Below, piece by piece: positions 34,801 to 42,472 of a stretch of DNA of 64,000 nucleotides. The notes below the pieces were generated by a model that made no database searches, had not been told where the DNA came from, and worked only from the letters and a program-made list of their open reading frames with translations. The stretch is from an uncultured Bacteroidales bacterium. Lineage in GTDB: Bacteria; Bacteroidota; Bacteroidia; Bacteroidales; Paludibacteraceae. Every line of letters starts with the position of its first letter. The stretch's first letter is position 1. A program made the position numbers and the translations under genes. The stretch lies in NCBI GenBank assembly GCA_902778935.1, contig CACYZT010000001.1, forward strand, positions 62,001 through 126,000, read 5' to 3'.

Positions 34801-35708
34801 GCCAGAAATGGCAGGCAGACAAAGAGAACAGTACCAACTCGCTGTTCGGTGACCTCGACCTCGCCGTCGAAGTGAAACACCCCGAACTGCCTCAGGTAGC
34901 ACGGTGGGACACCATCGAACGGCTCAACAAAGAGAAAGACCTCATCGGTATCTACCTCTCCGCTCACCCGCTGGACGAATACGAATACGAGGTGCGCGAA
35001 CTATGTAATATCACCGCCAACGAGCTGACGCAATTTGATGCCTGGCGCAAGGCGGAGACACGCGGCGAAGCGGAGAAGCGTATCCGCGTGCAGCAAGCCG
35101 AACAGCCGGAGGAGAAACTGCTTCTTCCCTCCGAGTTCATCGCTGCTCATAAGAATCAGGCATGCCTGCTCGGCGGTCTTATCACGAATGCCGAACAGCT
35201 ACGCAGCCAGAAAGGTAACCCTTACGGCCGATACACGATAGAGGACTACACCGGCAGTTACCAGTTCGTGCTCTTCGGCAACGCCTACAGCCAGTTCGCC
35301 CATCTTATGCTCAAAGACCTGTACGTGCAGGTCAACGGCGTGGTACAGCAACGCGGAGCCGGACAGAAATGGTTCAAAGAGTCGCCGGACGAACAATCGG
35401 ATTTCGAGTTCGTCGTACAGCGCGTGGATATGCTCAGCGAGGTGCAGGACAAACGAACCGATGGTATCAACGTGCGGCTGGACCTCAACGCTATAACCGC
35501 TGAACTGACGGACGAACTGACGGACGAAGTCAAAGCCAATCCCGGACAAGGACGGCTTCACTTGACCGTTTTCAACCCGCTCAACCGTCAGCAGGTAAGC
35601 CTCACCAGCCGCTCTATACCTATCCGCGTCACACCGAAGCTATACAAATGGCTCTCGCGCAAACGGGCGGAAGGCATACTCGATTTCAACGCTGTGGAGA
35701 AGAGTTAG
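31821..35708 (+). CDS. dnaE: DNA polymerase III alpha subunit
   Basis: The 1295-residue replicative polymerase. N-terminal PHP domain (MNFTHLHVHSHYSLLDG at 1-17), palm with GPGRGSAAGSVVAYC near 430 and the catalytic aspartates in PDIDTDFED near 470, fingers with YRPGPMDYIPQFIRRK near 725, a helix-hairpin-helix region (FGLGGIKGVGEGAAEAI near 915) and a C-terminal OB fold (about 1110-1190). A TTG four codons earlier is in frame, but ATG 31821 fits the family. A 12-base duplication gives ELTDELTDEV near residue 1228. It is followed by folC after a heptamer array that holds its stop codon. Confidence 0.97.
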   Translation: MNFTHLHVHSHYSLLDGLSKVDEIVDKCIGTGMNAVALTDHGNMYGIKDLLDYCKGINKARKADAEANGTEFVPFKPIVGTEAYCARRGRHSMNDDKAVNAEGRTYVIDRSGWHLILLAKNIVGYHNLCRLVSHGFMSDAFYHTPRIDKELLEKWHEGIICSSACLGGELPQKILGAQIAIADRAQTASLPELIEQGVFAEAEETVKWFKSLFGEDYYIELQRHETQKPGADVEVYERQKQVNPVLIELAHKYNVKLIATNDSHFVNEEDAEAHDRLICLSTNHFVNDVNRMHYTKQEWLKTPAEMEAIFSDIPEALTNTQEIVDKVEIYDIDHDPIMPKFDIPASFGKEEDYPDRLAFESAYLRHLTMQGALERYGQERLENDEELKERIEFELNTIISMGFPGYFLIVMDFIRAAREELDVSVGPGRGSAAGSVVAYCLKITDLDPLKYDLLFERFLNPDRISLPDIDTDFEDCGRGKVLDYVSRKYGETHVAHIVTYGKMATKSALADVGRVQQIPLPRVNELKSLIPDREFPDSVLKGMPEGAKKPKVNLKNCYKYIDELKQEHENGDPNTRSMLDYAAQLEGTIRQVGVHACGVIIGADDLTNFAPLSSVEDKNSKKRVLVTEYDGHVVESVGLIKMDFLGLITLTIIKDCLRNIKKARGIDIDIDQIPIDDELTYKLFQEGRTVAVFQFESAGMQKYLRELKPTVIGDLIAMNALYRPGPMDYIPQFIRRKQGTEPVSYDIPVMEKYLKDTYGVTVYQEQVMLLSRLLANFTRGESDKLRKAMGKKQMAVLASLKDKFMSGGKANGHDPKILDKIWHDWEKFASYAFNKSHAACYSWVAYQTGYLKAHYPAEFMAANLTVNKDDIKEVTKLMDECKALVLNVLEPDVNESELTFTVNKEGAIRFGLGGIKGVGEGAAEAIISEREKNGKFTGIFDFLERVNLQSCNRKTIENLAQSGAFECFEDIYREQFFGLNDDGLSGLDLLMNYGQKWQADKENSTNSLFGDLDLAVEVKHPELPQVARWDTIERLNKEKDLIGIYLSAHPLDEYEYEVRELCNITANELTQFDAWRKAETRGEAEKRIRVQQAEQPEEKLLLPSEFIAAHKNQACLLGGLITNAEQLRSQKGNPYGRYTIEDYTGSYQFVLFGNAYSQFAHLMLKDLYVQVNGVVQQRGAGQKWFKESPDEQSDFEFVVQRVDMLSEVQDKRTDGINVRLDLNAITAELTDELTDEVKANPGQGRLHLTVFNPLNRQQVSLTSRSIPIRVTPKLYKWLSRKRAEGILDFNAVEKS
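35502..35530 (+). repeat. 12-base in-frame tandem duplication in dnaE
   Basis: GAACTGACGGAC occurs twice in a row followed by GAAGTC. It adds four residues and keeps frame in the variable C-terminal part of DnaE. Confidence 0.7.
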
Positions 35709-35727
35709 CCATTAGCCTTTAGCCTTT
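35704..35727 (+). repeat. Heptamer tandem repeat between dnaE and folC
   Basis: Units TTAGCCA, TTAGCCT, TTAGCCT, TTA. The dnaE stop TAG (35706-35708) is inside the first unit and folC starts right after the last. Confidence 0.85.
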
Positions 35728-37029
35728 ATGAATTATAACGAAGCCATAGAATATCTGTATAACTCCCGTCCGCCCTTTCATCAGGTAGGTGCCGCGGCAT
35801 ACAAACCCGGGCTGGAGAACACGCTCCGTCTGATGGCGCACGTGGGTAATCCGCACGAAGTGCTCAAAGCCGTGCATGTGGCGGGCACGAACGGAAAGGG
35901 TTCCACAAGCCATCTGATAGCCGCCGCACTGCAGGCAGCGGGACTACGTGTAGGCCTGTTCACCTCGCCGCATCTGGTCTCGCTGACCGAACGAATTCGT
36001 GTCAACGGCAAACCGATTCCGGAAGAAATAGTTGCGGCGTTTGTGACGGAGAACAAGGCATTCCTGGATGAACTGCAGCCTTCGTTCTTCGAGACCATGA
36101 CGGCTCTCGGGTTCTGGTATTTCGTACAGCAGAACGTGGATATAGCGGTTATCGAGACCGGTTTGGGCGGAAGACTGGACAGCACGAATGTGCTGACACC
36201 TGTCCTGTCCGTCATCACCAATATTGGCATGGACCATACAGAGTTTTTAGGCAACACGCTGGCGAAGATAGCCCGTGAGAAAGCCGGAATTATCAAACCC
36301 GGCGTGCCGTGCGTCATCGGCGAGACACACCCGCAGACGATGAACGTGTTTCTCGACCGTGCGCGTGAGTGTGGTATCCTCGGCGAAGGACTTGAGACGA
36401 CCGACTGCCGTATCTGGTTTGCCGACCAGTGCGGCTATCTGCGGTCCCGCCGTTTGCGCCAAGCGCCGGAGTGCGAACTCAAAGGCAACTACCAGGAGCA
36501 CAACCTCCAGACCGCCTACGTCGCCCTACAAGTCCTCAGAAACTACTCGTCCATCTTCCAATCTTCAAATCCTCAAATCTTCAAATCCTCCATTAAGGAC
36601 GGCTTCGCCCATGTATGCTCGATGACCGGTCTGCGCGGACGATGGGAGACGATGCAAGAGAAGCCGCTCGTGATATGCGACACGGGCCATAACAGCCACG
36701 GACTGCAGTACGTAGCGCAACAACTACGCGAACTGACCAACCCGCATATATGGATCGTGTTCGGACAGGTGAACGACAAGGATACGGAGGTCGTCATGCG
36801 TCTGCTACCTTCAGGCGAACGATACCATTATATCTTCACGCGTCCCGACACGCAGCGCGCACGTTCGGCACAAGAGATGTTGGAGATGTGGGGCAAGGAG
36901 GGTTTGGCGATAGACCGGCCCGACGAAGCCATCAACTACGCCCTTGAGCACGCCGAAGCGGACGATGCGGTATTCATTGGTGGCAGTAATTACCTGGTGG
37001 GTTATGCGATATCACGTTTTACACATTGA
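35728..37029 (+). CDS. folC: Folylpolyglutamate / dihydrofolate synthase
   Basis: A 433-residue Mur-ligase family enzyme that adds glutamate to dihydropteroate and folates. The P-loop AGTNGKGSTSHL is at residues 52-63, then TSPHLVSLTERIRVNG with the family's conserved SPHL, and GLGGRLDSTN. Residues 275-288 (SSIFQSSNPQIFKS) come from an octamer repeat and form an extra loop between the central and C-terminal domains that FolC relatives do not need. The 3' end overlaps prmA by 26 bases. It lies just behind dnaE. Confidence 0.95.
   Translation: MNYNEAIEYLYNSRPPFHQVGAAAYKPGLENTLRLMAHVGNPHEVLKAVHVAGTNGKGSTSHLIAAALQAAGLRVGLFTSPHLVSLTERIRVNGKPIPEEIVAAFVTENKAFLDELQPSFFETMTALGFWYFVQQNVDIAVIETGLGGRLDSTNVLTPVLSVITNIGMDHTEFLGNTLAKIAREKAGIIKPGVPCVIGETHPQTMNVFLDRARECGILGEGLETTDCRIWFADQCGYLRSRRLRQAPECELKGNYQEHNLQTAYVALQVLRNYSSIFQSSNPQIFKSSIKDGFAHVCSMTGLRGRWETMQEKPLVICDTGHNSHGLQYVAQQLRELTNPHIWIVFGQVNDKDTEVVMRLLPSGERYHYIFTRPDTQRARSAQEMLEMWGKEGLAIDRPDEAINYALEHAEADDAVFIGGSNYLVGYAISRFTH
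36552..36591 (+). repeat. Octamer tandem repeat inside folC
   Basis: Units ATCTTCCA, ATCTTCAA, ATCCTCAA, ATCTTCAA, ATCCTCCA, five copies, read in frame as IFQSSNPQIFKSS. Confidence 0.9.
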
Positions 37030-37810
37030 GAGCTCTTTTGCCGAAGAATGGCAGAAAGACCTGTTCGACCAGCAGCTCTGCGACCTCGGCGTGGACACCA
37101 TCGACGAGGGTTCAGAACCGCAGAAAGGCCACGCGGACTACTATATCCCTTCGGAACTGTGGAAACAGAACGAGGATGCCATCAAAGACCTCCTTTCGTC
37201 ATACCATTGTGCGGTTTCCGTTTCCGAAGTGCCGGACGAGAACTGGAATGCGACGTGGGAGGCGGAGCATCCGGTTCAGGAACTGCCTTTGGGCATCACC
37301 ATCGTGCCACATTGTGCTTTTGGCGCCGGTCACCATGAGACGACATCCATGATGATTGACGCGCTAATCGATCGTCAGTCGTACTTCGTAAATCGTCAAA
37401 TCGTACATGTCCTTGACCACGGTACGGGCACGGGTGTGCTGGCTATCTTTGCCAAACGCCTCGGAGCAACAAAAGTAGTGGCGGTGGATATCGATGAGAA
37501 GAGTGTGGCGAACGCCAAAGAGAACGCGGCGCTGAACGGAGAGACGATTGATGTACGCTTGGGCTCCACCCCGCCGGAAGGACCCTTCGACCTCATTCTC
37601 GCTAATATTCATCGCAATATCCTAATAGAGAACATGCCCGCGTACGCGCAGAACCTCACGCCGAACGGCGAGCTGTGGATAAGCGGATTTTATGAGTCGG
37701 ACGGTGAAGCACTGAAGGCCGCAGCGCAGAAAGAAGGACTGCAACTCATTGACGTCCTTGCTCGCGGCGAATGGCGGATGATGAGATATCGAAAAGAGGC
37801 GCTTCGCTGA
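37004..37810 (+). CDS. prmA: Ribosomal protein L11 methyltransferase
   Basis: A 268-residue SAM-dependent methyltransferase. N-terminal substrate domain, then PHCAFGAGHHETTSMM (family motif FGTGxHxTT with changes), SAM motif I VLDHGTGTGVLAIFAKRLGA near residue 136, and LILANIHRNIL, the NPPY-like motif (usually LILANI). Residues 121-135 (IDRQSYFVNRQIVHV) are repeat-derived and lie just before motif I. ATG 37004 is used, overlapping the folC end, as the first codons MRYHVLHIES match the family start. Its last 65 bases overlap the convergent nadD gene. Confidence 0.9.
   Translation: MRYHVLHIESSFAEEWQKDLFDQQLCDLGVDTIDEGSEPQKGHADYYIPSELWKQNEDAIKDLLSSYHCAVSVSEVPDENWNATWEAEHPVQELPLGITIVPHCAFGAGHHETTSMMIDALIDRQSYFVNRQIVHVLDHGTGTGVLAIFAKRLGATKVVAVDIDEKSVANAKENAALNGETIDVRLGSTPPEGPFDLILANIHRNILIENMPAYAQNLTPNGELWISGFYESDGEALKAAAQKEGLQLIDVLARGEWRMMRYRKEALR
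37366..37408 (+). repeat. Degenerate heptamer repeat inside prmA
   Basis: The word CGTAAAT/CGTCAAAT recurs, read as DRQSYFVNRQIV with a seven-residue period. The word is related to the arrays at 10343 and 17558. Confidence 0.7.
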
Positions 37811-38279
37811 GGAAACGAATCTCTTTGACCGGCTTCGCTTGACAGACCGTTTCACTCGCTGACAGATTTTCTCCTTTGCGGGGATACACGAATATACGGA
37901 AATTCTCCAAGATAAACTCATACTCGCGCCATTGGGGGAAGATAGCGAGATTATCTTCGCCGATGACGAGTGTGAACTCGCAGTCAGGGTACGCTTTTTG
38001 CAGTTCGCGCAGCGTGTTGGCGGTATAAGACGGTCGTGGCAGCGAGAATTCAAAGTCCGATGCTTTCAAGCCCGGAATATCTTTGATGGCCTCCCGCACG
38101 CCCTGGAGCCGTTCCTGTTCGGGTGCTAAGATGTGCGCGTCCTTGAGCGGATTGTTGGGACTGACGAGCAGCCACAGTTCATCGAGGTCCGTATGCTCAA
38201 TGACCCATTTCGCCAAACCGACGTGCCCGAAGTGCACGGGGTTGAAACTACCACCATATATTCCGACTTTTTTAACCAT
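37746..38279 (-). CDS. nadD: Nicotinate-nucleotide adenylyltransferase, short C-terminus
   Basis: A 177-residue NaMN adenylyltransferase of NAD synthesis. The motif GIYGGSFNPVHFGHVGLA is at residues 6-23, SPNNPLK follows and ISSSAIRRE near the end is the ISSTxIR phosphate-binding motif. NadD usually runs some 15-20 residues beyond this motif, but here the stop comes four residues later, inside the oppositely oriented prmA gene. ATG 38279 is chosen over a longer start because MVKKVGIYGG matches family starts and only eight bases then overlap gmk. It forms an operon with gmk and yicC. Confidence 0.9.
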   Translation of the reverse strand: MVKKVGIYGGSFNPVHFGHVGLAKWVIEHTDLDELWLLVSPNNPLKDAHILAPEQERLQGVREAIKDIPGLKASDFEFSLPRPSYTANTLRELQKAYPDCEFTLVIGEDNLAIFPQWREYEFILENFRIFVYPRKGENLSASETVCQAKPVKEIRFLSEAPLFDISSSAIRREQGRQ

Positions 38280-38823
38280 TTTCGATGATGGCGTCGAGTT
38301 GCTCGTACGCATGAGCGAGGTCGTCATTGATGACCACGCGGTCGAAACGGGGTTTGTAGGACAACTCTTCCTCGGCTTTCGCCAGCCGTTTCTCGATCAT
38401 CTCGGGACTGGTGTCTCCTCGTCCTTCGAGCCTGCGGCGCAACTCGTCTATCGACGGCGGACAGATGAAGATAGAGGTAGCTTTGTCGCCCAATATCTCT
38501 TTGAGATGGATACCGCCTTTCACGTCCACGTCAAACAGCACTTGTCGTCCGGCGGCTTCGATGCGGTCTATCTCCTCTTTGAGCGTACCGTAGTAGAGTC
38601 CTTCATAGACCTGCTCGTACTCGATGAAATCGTTGTGCTCAATCCGTTTCCGGAACTCCTCCACGGAGATGAAATAGTACTCTTTGCCGTTTACTTCCTG
38701 TCCGCGTGGCGGACGCGTGGTGCAAGAGACCGAGAGTTCAAACAGGTCGGGGTGCTTGGTCAGCAGATGTCTGACCATGGTGGATTTACCGCTGCCCGAA
38801 GGCGCACAAAATATATAGATCAT
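38272..38823 (-). CDS. gmk: Guanylate kinase
   Basis: A 183-residue nucleotide kinase that turns GMP into GDP. P-loop APSGSGKST at residues 7-15, the GMP-binding block SCTTRPPRGQEVNGKEYYF near 33-51, and FDVDVKGG near 97. Length is normal. It overlaps yicC by four bases (ATGA) and nadD by eight, so the three genes are translated in coupling. Confidence 0.95.
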   Translation of the reverse strand: MIYIFCAPSGSGKSTMVRHLLTKHPDLFELSVSCTTRPPRGQEVNGKEYYFISVEEFRKRIEHNDFIEYEQVYEGLYYGTLKEEIDRIEAAGRQVLFDVDVKGGIHLKEILGDKATSIFICPPSIDELRRRLEGRGDTSPEMIEKRLAKAEEELSYKPRFDRVVINDDLAHAYEQLDAIIENG

Positions 38824-39731
38824 AACACGTTCAGTACTTGCTCCTTGATTTGTTCGAGGATATCTTTCATCTTGACGACGATGATTTGCATCTCGGACTG
38901 GTTGGATTTGGAGCCGAGGGTGTTGATTTCGCGTCCCATCTCCTGGGCGATAAAACCGAGTTTCTTTCCTACCCCGTTCCCTTCGCCGTTCGTCTTTTCG
39001 CCGTTCGCCATCACCTCGCGGAAATACTTGATATGGTTGGTCAGTCGCACTTTCTCCTCGGTGATATCGAGTTTCTCTAGGTAATAAATCATCTCCTGCT
39101 CGAGTCTGTTCCGGTCTATCTCGGCTTGTGTCTCCGCACTCAGTTGCGCCAGGTTCTGCTCGAGTCGCTCTTTGATTTTCGCCACGCGTCCTTTCTCGAA
39201 CGGTTCCACTTGTGCTAACAGCTCAGCTATGCCGTCGAGTTTCTCGGTGAACATTGCCTGTAAGGCAGCTCCTTCCTGCGTACGGAAGGCATCGAAGGCA
39301 TCGAGAGCCTGGTTGAGCAGCGCCTGTATGGAGGTCCACTCCTCGTCCGTGAGGTCGGAGCAGTCTTCCTGCACCTTCAGCACATCGGGAAAACGAAGGA
39401 TGGACGCCAGCACTTCCGCCGGCACCACATCGACACCCATCTGCTCTTTGAACTGCTCGGTATAGTGCTTGTATGCGTCCCAGTTGATTAGGCTGTTGGC
39501 GGTTAGCTCTTGGCTACCGGCTGCATCTTCGTAGATAGCCAGGTCAATCTTACCGCGCTCCACGCGTTTGCTGACGAGCGTACGCAGGTCCAGCTCGTGG
39601 GCACGCAAAGCAGGGTTCAGCCGCATAGATAAATCAACGGATTTGGAATTGAGCGAACGGATTTCGCACACCAGTTTATGTTCCCGGAAAATTGTTTCGG
39701 CTTTTCCGTAACCGGTCATGGATAAAATCAT
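38820..39731 (-). CDS. yicC: YicC/YloC family endoribonuclease
   Basis: A 303-residue protein of the YicC family, known in E. coli and B. subtilis as an RNase linked to sRNA decay and stationary-phase survival. N-terminal SMTGYGKAE and EIRSLNSKSVDLSMRLN; C-terminal DUF1732 with KLGFIAQEMGREINTLGSKS (family E-NRE-NT-SKS signature). Residues 241-252 (NGEKTNGEGNGVG) are repeat-derived and lengthen the linker before this block. It is first in the yicC-gmk-nadD group. Confidence 0.92.
   Translation of the reverse strand: MILSMTGYGKAETIFREHKLVCEIRSLNSKSVDLSMRLNPALRAHELDLRTLVSKRVERGKIDLAIYEDAAGSQELTANSLINWDAYKHYTEQFKEQMGVDVVPAEVLASILRFPDVLKVQEDCSDLTDEEWTSIQALLNQALDAFDAFRTQEGAALQAMFTEKLDGIAELLAQVEPFEKGRVAKIKERLEQNLAQLSAETQAEIDRNRLEQEMIYYLEKLDITEEKVRLTNHIKYFREVMANGEKTNGEGNGVGKKLGFIAQEMGREINTLGSKSNQSEMQIIVVKMKDILEQIKEQVLNVL
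38977..39009 (-). repeat. Tandem repeat inside yicC
   Basis: Plus-strand units around TTCGCCGT/TTCGTCTT recur with about eight-base spacing, read as GEKTNGEGNG. Confidence 0.75.
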
Positions 39732-39755
39732 GATTATTTACGATTTGACTGTTTG

Positions 39756-41084
39756 TTATTTCCCTATACAAAATTTGCTGAATATATTCGTCAGCACTTC
39801 GGTGTTGGTTATTTGTCCGGTCACTTCTCCGAGCGCAGCGAGGCAGTCCTGCAGGTCGAGCGAAAGCAGTTCGCCGGACAGGCCGTCAGCCAAACCTTGC
39901 TGCACGCGCTCTATCGCCTCGTGGGCACGGCTGACCGCTTCGTAGTGCCGCACATTGGAGAGCATGACCGCGGAGGTCTGCATGGAGTCGCGAGCGATGC
40001 GCACCAGTTCGCGCCTAAGCGGTTCTATCTCGCCTTTCTTGGCAGAGATATATAGTCCTACTTCCTGACTCCTGACTCCTGGCTCCATTAAATCCGCTTT
40101 ATTACGCACATGTATGATCGTGCCTTTGAGCCCTTTGAGCCTTTCGTCCGTTAGCCCGTTCGTCCTTTCGTCCGTTACATAGATGACGATTTGCGCTTTC
40201 TCCGCTGCCTGCCGGCTTCGCTCGATACCCATGTTCTCGAGTTTGTCGTCCGTGTCGCGCAGACCGGCTGTGTCGATGAGTCGGAAAAGGATGCCGTCGA
40301 TGACGAGTGTGTCTTCTATCGTGTCGCGTGTCGTACCCTGGATGTCACTGACAATCGCTCGCTGTTCGCCTAACAGGGCATTGAGGAGTGTCGATTTGCC
40401 TACGTTCGGTGCTCCGATGATGGCGACGGGAATACCGTTTCGTATGGCGTTGCCGGTACGGAACGAAGCCATCAGCGCCGCCAGTTTGGTCTCTATCTCC
40501 GCGGCAAGGCTGTTGAGCTCGGTGCGGTCGGCGAACTCCAGTTCCTCATGGTCGGCAAAATCGAGTTCGAGTTCGATGAGCGAAGTGAAATGGAGCAGCC
40601 TTTCTCGCAAAGCGGTCAGTTCGTTGGATACGGAGCCGCGGAGCTGACTGAGGGCAAGGTCTTTCTCGGCTTTCGATTGTGCAGCGATGAGGTCCGCCAC
40701 GGCTTCCGCTTGGGTAAGGTCCATCTTCCCGTTCAGAAACGCACGCCGTGTGAACTCACCCGGTTCGGCAGCTCTGCAGCCCGCATCGATGAGCCATCGG
40801 AGCAGCTCTTGCTGGATATACAGACTGCCGTGGCACGCTATCTCTACCGTGTCCTCGCCGGTGAAGGAGTGCGGCGCACGGAATACCGAACAGAGCACCT
40901 CGTCGAGCACCTCTTTCGCCCGTTCTATCCGCCCGAAATGGACGGTTCCGGGCTTGGCGTCCCGCAGGGATGTACGTCCGCTGAACAGGCTGTCCGCAAT
41001 GGGCACAGCTTGCTCTCCGGATACACGGATGACGGCAATTCCGCCCGTCCCGTACGCGGTCGATATGGCACAAATCGTTGACAT
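39756..41084 (-). CDS. mnmE: tRNA modification GTPase MnmE
   Basis: A 442-residue GTPase that, with MnmG, modifies U34 of tRNAs reading two-codon boxes. N-terminal folate-binding domain from MSTICAISTAYGTGGIAV; G1 GAPNVGKST near 220, G2/G3 TTRDT and DTAGLRDTDDKLE, G4 NKAD near 328, G5 SAKKGE, and the C-terminal CIGK with its catalytic-type Cys. Two repeat arrays flank G4: residues 303-322 (TDERTNGLTDERLKGLKG) and 333-342 (EPGVRSQEVG). The start at 41084 is used because the promoter lies 17-48 bases upstream. Confidence 0.96.
   Translation of the reverse strand: MSTICAISTAYGTGGIAVIRVSGEQAVPIADSLFSGRTSLRDAKPGTVHFGRIERAKEVLDEVLCSVFRAPHSFTGEDTVEIACHGSLYIQQELLRWLIDAGCRAAEPGEFTRRAFLNGKMDLTQAEAVADLIAAQSKAEKDLALSQLRGSVSNELTALRERLLHFTSLIELELDFADHEELEFADRTELNSLAAEIETKLAALMASFRTGNAIRNGIPVAIIGAPNVGKSTLLNALLGEQRAIVSDIQGTTRDTIEDTLVIDGILFRLIDTAGLRDTDDKLENMGIERSRQAAEKAQIVIYVTDERTNGLTDERLKGLKGTIIHVRNKADLMEPGVRSQEVGLYISAKKGEIEPLRRELVRIARDSMQTSAVMLSNVRHYEAVSRAHEAIERVQQGLADGLSGELLSLDLQDCLAALGEVTGQITNTEVLTNIFSKFCIGK
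40060..40086 (-). repeat. Heptamer tandem repeat in mnmE, after G4
   Basis: Plus strand TCCTGAC units (ACTTCCTGACTCCTGACTCC and GGCTCC), read as EPGVRSQEVG between the NKAD and SAK motifs. Confidence 0.85.
40121..40177 (-). repeat. Octamer tandem repeat in mnmE, before G4
   Basis: Units CTTTGAGC, CTTTCGTC, CGTTAGCC, CGTTCGTC, CTTTCGTC. Read as TDERTNGL, TDERLKGL, KG with an eight-residue period. Confidence 0.85.
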
Positions 41085-41100
41085 AAAACCTTTGCGAGTG

Positions 41101-41132
41101 CAAAGGTAGTGCTTTTTTTGCAAATATGCAAA
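41101..41132 (-). promoter_or_regulatory. mnmE promoter
   Basis: Minus strand: TTTG (41132-41129), 20-base spacer beginning CATATTTG, TACCTTTG (41108-41101). Confidence 0.85.
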
Positions 41133-41244
41133 TATTTTTTGCATTTTCCCCCAAAATATCTGCTATGCTGGCACAAAGCGTTACATTTTTTTCTTTATAC
41201 TCCGGGCTGACACCATCCGCCGTTCAAAAAAATCTTGGATTTTA

Positions 41245-41276
41245 TTTGCGTATATCAAAAAAAAGCAGTACCTTTG
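41245..41276 (+). promoter_or_regulatory. Promoter of the DUF59 operon
   Basis: TTTG (41245-41248), 20-base spacer beginning CGTATATC, TACCTTTG (41269-41276). Its spacer differs from that of the DUF349 promoter at one base only. Confidence 0.85.
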
Positions 41277-41313
41277 CAGCCGTTTTGCGGCTGTAAGAAA
41301 AGCCGAGGACGAG

Positions 41314-41640
41314 ATGAATAGAGATATGAATGAGTTTTTAGAAACAGAAGAAGCTATACTGAAGATGCTCAAGACCGTGTTTGACCCCGAGATTCCGGTC
41401 AACATTTACGACTTGGGCTTGATTTACGGCATCGACGTCAAACCCGACGGCGTTTGCGATATCACGATGACCCTAACCGCACCCTCCTGCCCCGCCGGCG
41501 ATTTCCTCGTAGAGGATATACGCCAAAAAGTAGGCAGCGTGGAGGGCATCAAAGAAGTGAACGTGAACATCGTCTTTGAGCCCGAATGGAACAAAGACAT
41601 GATGTCCGAGGAAGCCAAGTTGGAGCTCGGTTTCCTTTAA
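41314..41640 (+). CDS. DUF59/MIP18-family Fe-S assembly factor
   Basis: A 108-residue protein with the DUF59 motif TVFDPEIPVNIYDLGLIYGI at about residues 21-40 and the conserved Cys in TLTAPSCPAGD, the likely metal or cluster ligand. Members (SufT, PaaD, MIP18) help deliver iron-sulphur clusters to target proteins. No suf genes are in the window. ATG 41314 and ATG 41326 both fit. It heads a plus-strand run with lpxH and mazG, with an octamer array in the 46-base gap to lpxH. Confidence 0.88.
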   Translation: MNRDMNEFLETEEAILKMLKTVFDPEIPVNIYDLGLIYGIDVKPDGVCDITMTLTAPSCPAGDFLVEDIRQKVGSVEGIKEVNVNIVFEPEWNKDMMSEEAKLELGFL

Positions 41641-41646
41641 GGCTTC

Positions 41647-41689
41647 GCGTTAAATTGTTAAAATGTTAAAGCGTTAAACTGTTAGAATG
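41647..41689 (+). repeat. Octamer tandem repeat between DUF59 gene and lpxH
   Basis: Units GTTAAATT, GTTAAAAT, GTTAAAGC, GTTAAACT, GTTAGAAT. The last unit runs into the lpxH ATG. The same word family occurs at 5362 and 58601. Confidence 0.9.
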
Positions 41690-42472
41690 ATATATTTTCT
41701 ATCGGACGCACACTTGGGCAGCCTGGCGATTGAGCGCGGCTGGGCGCACCAGAAAAAGCTTATCGACCTGCTGGAAGAGATGAGCAAGGATGCCGTGTCG
41801 ATCTACATGTTAGGCGACATGTTCGATTTCTGGATGGAGTATTTCATCCGCGACAAGGGCAAACGTCAGTACCAGCCTTTCTGCCGCGAACTGCACCGGT
41901 TGACCAAGAAAGGCATCCATGTCCATTTTTTCACGGGCAACCATGACATGTGGACCTTCGGCGGTCTGGCGCAGATGACGGGTGCGGAGATACACTACGA
42001 GCCCTGTACCATCCAGCGGTACGGCAAATCGCTCTTCCTCGCGCACGGCGACGGACTGCTGCCCGACAACTGGGAGACGCTCTATCCCCTACCCGTGCAG
42101 AAGAAAATACGGCGATTCATGAAACTGAGACGCATTTTTCATTCGCCATTCCTGCAGTTCTGCTTCCGCTGCCTGCACCCGAAAGTGGGCAACCGGTTCG
42201 GCTATAACTGGGCGAAACGCAGCCGGCTCAAAGAACTCGCGAACCCTTGTCCCTACAAGGGCGAAGACAAAGAAGAACTCGTGCTGTTTGCCAAAGACCA
42301 GGAAAGGCAGAGCAACCACCGCGATTACTATATCTTCGGCCACCGGCATATCGAACTGGACCTACAGATAGCCGGCGGAGCACGAGTGGTCATCTTAGGA
42401 GACTGCTTCCAGCAATGGACATACGCCAAGCTCGATAACAAAGGACAGTTAACACTTCATAACTATGAGTAA
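41687..42472 (+). CDS. lpxH: UDP-2,3-diacylglucosamine diphosphatase, LpxH-like
   Basis: A 261-residue calcineurin-fold phosphoesterase that releases UMP to give lipid X in lipid A synthesis. Metal-binding motifs are in order: FLSDAHLGS (5-12), LGDMFDFW (43-50), FTGNHDMW (85-92), AHGDGL and FGHRH near 215. Length and motif spacing match Bacteroidota LpxH. It acts at the inner face of the inner membrane. It overlaps mazG by eight bases. Confidence 0.92.
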   Translation: MIYFLSDAHLGSLAIERGWAHQKKLIDLLEEMSKDAVSIYMLGDMFDFWMEYFIRDKGKRQYQPFCRELHRLTKKGIHVHFFTGNHDMWTFGGLAQMTGAEIHYEPCTIQRYGKSLFLAHGDGLLPDNWETLYPLPVQKKIRRFMKLRRIFHSPFLQFCFRCLHPKVGNRFGYNWAKRSRLKELANPCPYKGEDKEELVLFAKDQERQSNHRDYYIFGHRHIELDLQIAGGARVVILGDCFQQWTYAKLDNKGQLTLHNYE

